From the NCBI GenBank assembly GCA_016207985.1, contig JACQYX010000205.1:1-6066 (forward strand): DNA of 6,066 bases, in the 5' to 3' direction. Position numbers and translations under genes: made by a program. The stretch comes from Ignavibacteriales bacterium (GTDB lineage Bacteria > Bacteroidota > Ignavibacteria > UBA10030 > SZUA-254). The notes under the pieces are model-generated. The model saw only the letters and a list, made by a program, of their open reading frames with translations. It ran no database searches and was not told where the DNA came from. Below are positions 1 through 5,900 of this stretch, piece after piece. Each line of letters opens with the position of its first letter. Position 1 is the first letter of the stretch.

Positions 1-87
1 AGTTTCCATAATTACTTATACAAAAACAATTTACAGTCATCTGAGCAACACTTTCTGAACATTATACCCGAAATGACAGGAGAGAAA

Positions 88-1404
88 CTAAAACACATGT
101 CCCTTTTTGAATTGCCAGATGCTGATGCTTGTTATCAGGATAGCTATTCCTATTAATATTCCAATGTGCGGAAGAATCTCAACCACACCGACACCCCGCC
201 AAAGAACCTGTAATATTCCATCCATCGACCAATAAACAATAGTAAACTTACTTATCGTCTGTATGAAATCGGGCATGAACGAAGTTGGGAACCACGCGCC
301 GCCAATGGAACTCATTGCGAGAATTAGAAACATACCATAACCGTTGGCTTGTCCGGCAGTTCTACTGATTGACGAAAGAAGCATCCCGAATGCTGTGCAT
401 GCCGTTGCAGCAGCGATGATGATAAGAACAAGATTAATAAAGTTAGAGAAAATATCAATCCGGTATAGAATGGCGCCAGCACTGAAGAGAATAAGAAGCT
501 GAATGAAACCGAGCGACATATTGTAAAGATACTTGCTCCAGAGTATCTGAACTCTTGAGATGGGTGAAGCGAGAAGTCGCAGTACAACGCCGCTCTTTTT
601 CTCTTCGAATAAAGCTGATGATGTAGCAGTCAGCGTGAACAAAAGAAACATCATCGCCCAGCCGCCCACACTTCGCGTTGCCCAGGGGTTTGCGATGTCT
701 TGCCCGACTAACTGCACCTTATCGAGCTGAAGTATATTTTGGAAGAAACTATTTCTGGCACTATCACTTCCACCAGCCATCGACAAAAGTGAATCAACCG
801 GTGGATTGGTTATCCATTTCGGATCAATCTTGAAATATTTTCCTACAACTGATGCGATTGCATTGTTGAACGCCTTGCCTGAATCCAATCCCAAAAACTT
901 CACAGCTTGATTTTTCATCCCCTGCATAAAGATATCGGGAATTTCAGTCATGATTGTTTTTTGCAGCATACCATCAATCATTTGCATTTCAAGATCGTTC
1001 TTAGGATCGTAGTAAAATTTCAGTTTCAATCCGAAAGTTGTATCGGACAAAGCATCAGCCGGAATCACAAGCGCCGCCGATACACTCCCCTTCCTCACAA
1101 AATTCTGAATGGAAACGGTATCGAATGGAATGCGCTTGCCGTTTTCATCCTTGTAAGATTTGATAAGCACAAATGTTTTAGAAGAATCGAGAACTCGCTC
1201 GATTTTATTTGCAATAGGCGTAGTGCTTTTATTCAGGAATGCAAGATGAAGCTTTGTGGCGGTTCCTCCCTTATTGATATTGCCAAAGACAGCTCCCCAG
1301 ATAATAATCAATGCAATTGGGATGATGAACGTCATCGTTACAGCACGCCTGTCGCTCCAGAATAATTTATAATCCTTTCGGATGAGCTGAAGAATCGTTT
1401 TCAA
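88..1404 (-). CDS. ABC-2 type transporter permease (exporter membrane subunit)
   Basis: This 438-residue protein is the membrane subunit of an ABC-2 type exporter, sitting in the inner membrane and moving an unknown substrate outward with a partner ATPase. The layout is that of the ABC2_membrane_3 family: a short cytoplasmic N-terminus, one membrane segment at about residues 23-41, a large extracytoplasmic domain at about 45-240, then about five membrane segments between 245 and 432. The cytoplasmic signature EEKKSGVVLRLLASPISR follows the second segment (about 266-283), and the C-terminus is basic (QFKKGHVF). The length is normal and no gap is obvious. The start is TTG at 1404, chosen because a strong GGAAGGAGG lies 8 bases upstream. 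The TTG overlaps the TGA of the ATPase gene (shared TTGA), which implies translational coupling. Its ATPase partner is broken as written, so activity is doubtful unless another ATPase serves it. The substrate cannot be read from the sequence; drug, lipid or polysaccharide export are all possible. Confidence 0.93.
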   Translation of the reverse strand: MKTILQLIRKDYKLFWSDRRAVTMTFIIPIALIIIWGAVFGNINKGGTATKLHLAFLNKSTTPIANKIERVLDSSKTFVLIKSYKDENGKRIPFDTVSIQNFVRKGSVSAALVIPADALSDTTFGLKLKFYYDPKNDLEMQMIDGMLQKTIMTEIPDIFMQGMKNQAVKFLGLDSGKAFNNAIASVVGKYFKIDPKWITNPPVDSLLSMAGGSDSARNSFFQNILQLDKVQLVGQDIANPWATRSVGGWAMMFLLFTLTATSSALFEEKKSGVVLRLLASPISRVQILWSKYLYNMSLGFIQLLILFSAGAILYRIDIFSNFINLVLIIIAAATACTAFGMLLSSISRTAGQANGYGMFLILAMSSIGGAWFPTSFMPDFIQTISKFTIVYWSMDGILQVLWRGVGVVEILPHIGILIGIAILITSISIWQFKKGHVF

Positions 1405-2080
1405 TCTCGCAACCTCCTTCCGGTCAGGTGCAGGAAATATGATTCGAGCGTTGGTTTGTGCAGCTCAACAAACTTGTAGCTGATTGAGTGCTTTTCTAAA
1501 GATGAGAAAAACTGTGAAAGCTGGAATCCGGTGTTTGGCTTGAGTTGAAAATGATCGTCTTCGTCAATTATCGAACCGAATTGTTTTAAGATATCGATCT
1601 TCGCATCTGTTATTTGATTCTTTGTTATCAGAATAGTTTCATCGTACGGAAGCTTCTCTATCAATTCATCGATTGTTCCTTCTGCGATAATCTTCCCAAA
1701 ATCGATGATGGCGATACGCTTACACAGGCGTTCCGCTTCCTCCATGTAATGAGTTGTGTAAACGATTGTTTTACCTCTTTCATTCAGCATCAATAGATAA
1801 TCGAAGATAGCATTGCGCGATTGCGGGTCGATGCCGACTGTCGGCTCATCGCATAGAAGTATCGGCGGGTCGTGAAGCATGCTTGCAATGAGGTTCAATC
1901 GTCTTTTCATCCCGCCTGAAAACGTTTTGACTTTATCTTTCCTGCGATCGTCCAGTCGAACTGAGTCCGTTTGGTCCAAGTAAACCGAAGAATTCCTGCT
2001 TCTGAATCGTCAGTGAAATGTTATCGAGTGCAGTTACGGTTGGGAATTTTTTCTTGATGTTAGAGATTATAATCCTGCAT
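1401..2080 (-). pseudogene. ABC transporter ATP-binding protein, broken (internal deletion removing Walker A to Q-loop, plus frame breaks)
   Basis: This is the nucleotide-binding subunit partner of the downstream permease (NatA/CcmA-like, COG1131 type), but it is disrupted. The N-terminal part (2079-1967) translates as IIISNIKKKFPTVTALDNIS and, after LTIQKQEFFGLL, reaches GPNG, the first half of Walker A. The sequence then jumps, in a different frame, to VRLDDRRKDKVKTFSGGMKRR. From there it continues intact through the signature FSGG, Walker B (ILLCDEP), D-loop region (VGIDP), H-loop (TTH) and the C-terminal accessory domain, to TGA at 1403-1401. About 17 codons separate GPNG from SGG, where this family normally has about 95-100, so roughly 75-85 codons are missing, including AGKS/T and the Q-loop. 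The only nearby ATG (2080) is out of frame with the N-terminal piece, which has a stop (TAA, 2082-2080) just before it. A 192-codon open frame starts at TTG 1979 and covers the C-terminal part, but without Walker A it could not bind ATP normally. A natural pseudogene and an assembly error are both possible. Confidence 0.87.
1413..1421 (-). promoter_or_regulatory. Strong ribosome binding site for the permease TTG start
   Basis: Read on the minus strand, GGAAGGAGG lies 8 bases before the TTG at 1404. It contains the full AGGAGG core and sits inside the last codons of the ATPase gene. It decides in favour of the TTG start. It also means the permease can recruit ribosomes itself even if translation of the damaged ATPase frame upstream fails. 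Confidence 0.85.
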
Positions 2081-2122
2081 TAATATACGAAAAGGAATGG
2101 GGATGTTTCGGAGATTTTCATC

Positions 2123-2145
2123 ATTCCCAAGTTCTGCTTGGGAAT
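2123..2145. repeat. 9-bp perfect hairpin, TTCCCAAG/CTTGGGAA type (REP-like)
   Basis: ATTCCCAAG (2123-2131) and CTTGGGAAT (2137-2145) are perfect inverted copies around a 5-base loop (TTCTG). Hairpins built on TTCCCAAG/CTTGGGAA recur as short dispersed palindromes in many bacterial genomes, from memory and not searched here. It lies about 45 bases upstream of the ATPase remnant. No T-run follows on either strand, so an intrinsic terminator is unlikely. Confidence 0.6.
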
Positions 2146-2305
2146 AACACAGAAAAAAGCATGGAAAGTGTTACTCATACTGCTTCCTTTGTTCCCAAAG
2201 AATGATTTGGCATCAAGCAGATTCTCCTTTTGAGTTGTCGCTCGGCTCAACCAACAATGCACGTTACAAAGCCTAAACGGAACACACTTTCATTATACTT
2301 CTGCA

Positions 2306-2325
2306 AAACATGGTAGTGCATGTTT
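2306..2325. repeat. 7-bp hairpin abutting the larger palindrome
   Basis: AAACATG (2306-2312) pairs with CATGTTT (2319-2325) around the loop GTAGTG. It directly touches the 13-bp palindrome that starts at 2326, giving two hairpins in tandem with no spacer. On the minus strand it ends in CATGTTTTGC, a short T-run, so the pair could help end the retropepsin transcript. The stem is short enough that chance cannot be excluded. Confidence 0.4.
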
Positions 2326-2372
2326 AAAGGTTTCCTTCTGCTTAAGCAACTTCGTAGATGAAGGAAACCTTT
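2326..2372. repeat. 13-bp perfect inverted repeat with 21-base loop
   Basis: AAAGGTTTCCTTC (2326-2338) is repeated as its exact reverse complement GAAGGAAACCTTT (2360-2372). The loop begins with a self-complementary decamer, TGCTTAAGCA (2339-2348). It lies 75 bases past the retropepsin stop codon. On the plus strand five Ts end and follow the stem, but no plus-strand gene precedes it. On the minus strand only three Ts close it, so it is a poor intrinsic terminator. A dispersed palindromic repeat element is the preferred reading. Confidence 0.7.
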
Positions 2373-2447
2373 TTCTGAGTTCTCTGTGGATTGTTCAAAA
2401 AAATTATATTTTTGCTTTAAACCAATGTCTAGCATTTTCCATATCAC

Positions 2448-2801
2448 TTATGCCAGCATAGCTCGCATGGGCTGCAGCGTTCGTGAAAAAGGATTTAATG
2501 TGAGACCTAATATTTCCAGAGTGACAATTCCTATTAGAGGTTCATCGCCTACTTCCCCCAATATTACAGGTGTATGCCCTTCTCCCTGAGGTAATGATAT
2601 AAAACATTCGGATATATTTCTTTTAATCATGGTCCCATCAGCAAGTGTGAACATCATTGATCGTGCTGGCGACAACTCAATTGACTTCCATTGATCAGGA
2701 GTCAATAGAGAATAGGAGGCACCACTATCGACTAAGAAGCGAACAGAAATTTGTTTACCTTTTGGACCCTTTACAATTGCTTCTATGTAGGTTATACCCA
2801 T
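2448..2801 (-). CDS. Retropepsin-like (clan AA) aspartic protease, small single-domain
   Basis: This is a complete 117-residue protein of the bacterial retroviral-like aspartic protease family. The catalytic loop is LVDSGASYSLL, with the presumed catalytic aspartate at residue 25. A flap-like strand follows (FTLADGT, about 51-57). The hydrophobic-hydrophobic-Gly motif typical of retropepsins is LIG (89-91), followed by a helix (IVTLEILGL). One domain carries one catalytic Asp, so the active form should be a homodimer, as known for retropepsins. There is no signal peptide or membrane segment, so it is predicted cytoplasmic. The ATG at 2801 is supported by AAAGGAG, whose GGAG lies 5 bases upstream. 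The stop is TAA at 2450-2448. It seems to be a stand-alone gene with its own promoter, bounded by palindromes at 2903-2952 and 2326-2372. Substrate and role are unknown for this bacterial group, and nothing nearby points to a partner. The sequence looks intact, unlike its neighbours. Confidence 0.9.
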   Translation of the reverse strand: MGITYIEAIVKGPKGKQISVRFLVDSGASYSLLTPDQWKSIELSPARSMMFTLADGTMIKRNISECFISLPQGEGHTPVILGEVGDEPLIGIVTLEILGLTLNPFSRTLQPMRAMLA

Positions 2802-2806
2802 AGTTT

Positions 2807-2848
2807 CTCCTTTTGAGATATTATATAAATTGGCAAGGTAATTTCCAA
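2807..2848 (-). promoter_or_regulatory. Putative sigma-70-type promoter and Shine-Dalgarno for the retropepsin gene
   Basis: On the minus strand TTGGAA (2848-2843, four of six matches to TTGACA) is followed after exactly 17 bases by a perfect TATAAT (2825-2820). Transcription would start near 2813, leaving a leader of only about 12 bases that holds GGAG (2810-2807), 5 bases before the ATG. The geometry is good, but the region is AT-rich. If the host is a Bacteroidota member its primary promoters may follow a different consensus, so this is a candidate only. Confidence 0.45.
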
Positions 2849-2902
2849 ATAAATCTAACTCTCAAAGGAATCTTGTTCAGCATATTAGATATCTGATAGT
2901 TC

Positions 2903-2952
2903 AGACATCCGACTTCTTGACTAGAAATCTCTCAGGCAGAAGTCGGATGTCT
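2903..2952. repeat. 15-bp perfect inverted repeat with 20-base loop
   Basis: AGACATCCGACTTCT (2903-2917) and its exact reverse complement AGAAGTCGGATGTCT (2938-2952) flank a 20-base loop. It starts 15 bases past the tricorn stop codon and so could stabilise or end that transcript, but no T-run follows on the minus strand, which argues against a standard intrinsic terminator. Its architecture resembles the palindrome at 2326-2372. A dispersed chromosomal palindromic repeat is the likelier reading. An imperfect 14-base palindrome centred on AGATATCT (2884-2897) lies next to it. Confidence 0.72.
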
Positions 2953-2967
2953 ATAAAAGAAACTCTA

Positions 2968-5900
2968 TTACTTTTTCGGATATTCAGGTACCGGTGGAGT
3001 CGTCTTCTCTTGAGTTTTTAGTTCTTCGAGAATTACTTCGATTGCTTTATTCAATTGCTCATCTATTCCAGAATATTCTTTCGCTGGATCATTATCAACT
3101 ACAATGTCCGGATCGACACCGTGTCCTTCCATTATCCATTTGCCCTCTGTACTGAAGCGAGAGAATTCGGGTTTGTTCATGAAGCCACCATCCAATAAAG
3201 GAAGCGTTCCGCGTATTCCAACAACTCCACCCCATGTCCGCTTACCGATGAGTTTACCCAATCCATACTTCTTGAAGCGATACGGGAAGATGTCGCCGTC
3301 TGAAGCAGAGAACTCATCAATCAAGCATACCTTCGGTCCCCAGATCATCGCGTCGGGATCGGGTGTCGGGATAGTGTTTCGTGCGATGCTTATCATGGCA
3401 ATTTCACGTCTTAAACGCTCGATAATCATCGATGACACATTGCCACCACCATTACCACGATCATCGATTATAATCGCCTTTTTACGCAATTGAGGGTAAT
3501 AGTATTTGACGAACTCGTTAAGTCCGTGGACTCCCCCGACTTTACCATTTGTAGCTTCATCCACCTTCTTGATGTTGTTCCGCACCCAATTGAAGTAGTA
3601 TAAGTTTCCCTCATCGGCAATTGGAATTACTGTTACTTCTCTGCTGCCTTTTTCCTCCTGTGAAGAGTTCAGCTTTAACTTTACTTGCTTGCCGACTGTA
3701 TTGAAAAGCGATTCATAAATATCATTCATTGTGCTTGTCGATTTTCCATCCACCGCGATGATGAAATCTCCTTCATTCGCATTCACACCAATCTCTGTTA
3801 ACGGTGATCGAGTTCCTTTATCCCAATTTTCACCTCTCAATATTTTAACAATCTTGAAGTAACCAGATTTTGAATCCTTCAGAAGTTGGGCACCAAGCAA
3901 GCCGGTTTGAATTCGTTTAGGTTTTGGATAATCACCCCCGCCAACATATGTGTGCCCAGCACTTATTTCACCTATCATCTCCCCAATAATATATGTTAAA
4001 TCTGCACGATGATTGACGAACGGAACGAGCGGTTTGTATTTATCTTTGATTTGCGACCAATCTACACCATGCATATTCGGATCGTAGAAGAAATCCCTCA
4101 TCTGCCGCCAGCACTCGTTATAGATTTGGTCCCACTCGGTACGTTTATCAAGATTTACTTCCATGCTCGATAAATCAAGTTTATCTTTCAAATCGATTTT
4201 CGCTTTTGGAACATCAATGATGTAATATGATCGATCTTTTCCAACCAACATTTTCTTCTGATCCGCAGAAATCTCGTAGCCATCGAGTTCACCAACGTTG
4301 GTTTCTTTTAATTCACTCAGATCGTACATTATAAGTTGTGATTTTTCATCTTTACTCCCCTGCCGAATGTAATAAAGATTGCTTCCCACCGATTGTATGT
4401 TTCGATATCGGGCAGCTTGAATAGGCAAGCCGACGATTCGGTCTTTCAAGCCATCAACGTCTATCTTAACAATGACAGGTTTTTCTTTTTCATCCTTCTT
4501 TTTTTCCTCTGACTTCGATTTCTCTTCTTTTATGGAAACTTCATCGCTCTTCGGATTGAACGGCGATTCGACGTCTTTTGCTAACGTTATAAGGTAAATG
4601 CGCGACATATCTTGGTAGGCATGATTCCATTCCGTTGCACTGTAAACAGGGTTGAAATCGCGATCGGATACAAAAAACAAATATTTGCCGTCTGAGCTGA
4701 AAGATGGCTGACTTGACGAATACCATTTGTCGGTTACTTCGTATTCCTTTCCATTCGGTTTCACGTACGCAATCCATTTGTTATCGGGTGACCATGAGTA
4801 GTCACTAAATTCAAATGCTTTCGATTGAGCAACATCATTAACTACTTTTGATTCTATATCGACGTAATATAAATGCTGAGCCCTATCTGCCCACATGATT
4901 TTCTTTGCATCGGGTGACCAAGCAATCTGATACTTGTAGTTACTGCTATTCTTAGTAATTTGTACAGGTGGTCCGCTACCATCTTGCGGCTCGATATAAA
5001 TTTCATCCTCACCTGTCGCATCGGAAATGTAAGCAATATATTTTCCATCGGGCGACCATTTTGAATTTCGCTCATGTACACCAGAAGTAGCGGTCAGATT
5101 TCTTGTAGCTCCGTGTTTTACTGGAATAGTGAAAATATCTCCTCTTGCACCGAATAATGCTCGCTTACCATCTGGAGAAATTTCATAATTCGAAATTTGC
5201 TCGCTGACTTTTATAATACCACTTCTTCCACCTATTAAATCTTCTTCAATTTGAATTTTTACCTTCTCTGCTTTTTCTGTGGTCAAATCAAAGCGATAAA
5301 TATATCCACTATTCTCGAAGACGATAGCATTATCCCCAAGCGATGGAAACTTAATGTCGTATTCAGTAAAAGAGGTGAGCTGTTTTGTTTCTTTTGATGT
5401 AACATCGTAAGAGTACAAATTCATTCGCTTGTTAGCATCACGGTCAGAAATAAAAAATATTTTGTTATCTGCCCACATCGGGATAATATCGAGTGCTTCA
5501 TTGTTAGTGATGTTTTCTGTTTTCTTTGTTTCGAAATCATAAATCCAAATATCATCTGCCATACCGCCGCGGTAGCGTTTCCATGTTCGGAACTCTCTGA
5601 AGATTCGATTGTAAGCAAACTTCTTGTCGTCAGGTGAGTAAGAACAAAAGCCACCTCTTGGAAGAGGAAGTTGTTCAGATAATCCACCATCGATTGAGGC
5701 AAGATAAAGCTGTCCTTTGAAATCATTGAACTCTCTCATACGTGAGCGAAACACGATGTGTTTGTTATCGTGCATCCATCCCATTACAAGATTGTTCGGT
5801 CCCATCCGATCAGAAACATCATCACGACCTAATGTCGCTGTGTATGTTAATCGTTTTGGAACACCTCCAGTCGATGGAATTAGAAAAACTTCCGTGTTGC

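Larger units (their letters stand above)
2081..2447. other. Gene-less stretch rich in inverted repeats
   Basis: No convincing gene lies between the retropepsin stop and the ATPase remnant. Two short minus-strand open frames (66 and 60 codons) cross it, but they have no ribosome binding site and read straight through perfect hairpins. What the stretch does hold is three inverted repeats (2306-2325, 2326-2372, 2123-2145) and a minor CTTTG-TTCC-CAAAG hairpin at 2187-2200. The palindromes suggest one or more dispersed repeat elements lying directly upstream of the ATPase. No clear promoter or ribosome binding site for the ATPase is visible here, so the repeats may have displaced the original upstream region. 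That last point is inference. Confidence 0.6.

Noticed and set aside
1..87. A possible gene start (ATG at positions 9-7, minus strand) or terminator downstream of the permease
   Set aside because: No ribosome binding site precedes the ATG, only three codons are visible, and I see no stable hairpin with a T-run.
1401..1979. Treating the 192-codon frame as a complete ATPase gene starting at TTG 1979
   Set aside because: The TTG falls inside the Walker A/deletion junction, there is no ribosome binding site, and in-family sequence for the missing N-terminus exists just upstream in another frame.
2080..2262. 60-codon minus-strand open frame ending just before the ATPase remnant
   Set aside because: It crosses the TTCCCAAG/CTTGGGAA hairpin, has no family resemblance to a protein, and looks like translated repeat sequence.
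2247..2447. 66-codon minus-strand open frame starting GTG directly after the retropepsin stop
   Set aside because: There is no ribosome binding site, it reads through both arms of the perfect 13-bp palindrome, and the protein has no recognisable domain. It is probably repeat sequence.
2903..2952. Intrinsic terminator of the tricorn gene
   Set aside because: The stem is strong, but no T-run follows on the minus strand and the 20-base loop is long; it is kept as an inverted repeat instead.
2081..2967. CRISPR array, tRNA or insertion sequence in the repeat-rich gaps
   Set aside because: There are no regularly spaced direct repeats, no cloverleaf pattern, and no transposase or terminal-repeat pair with target duplication.
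3104..3493. Plus-strand 129-codon open frame, and similar frames at 907-1365, 1614-1796, 2386-2589 and 5717-5911
   Set aside because: They lie antisense to well-supported genes (2386-2589 mostly to the retropepsin gene) and show no protein-like features; they are shadows.
4541..5726. Minus-strand frames at 4541-4777, 4854-5081 and 5421-5726
   Set aside because: They overlap the tricorn reading frame, which is conserved throughout, so they are alternative-frame shadows.
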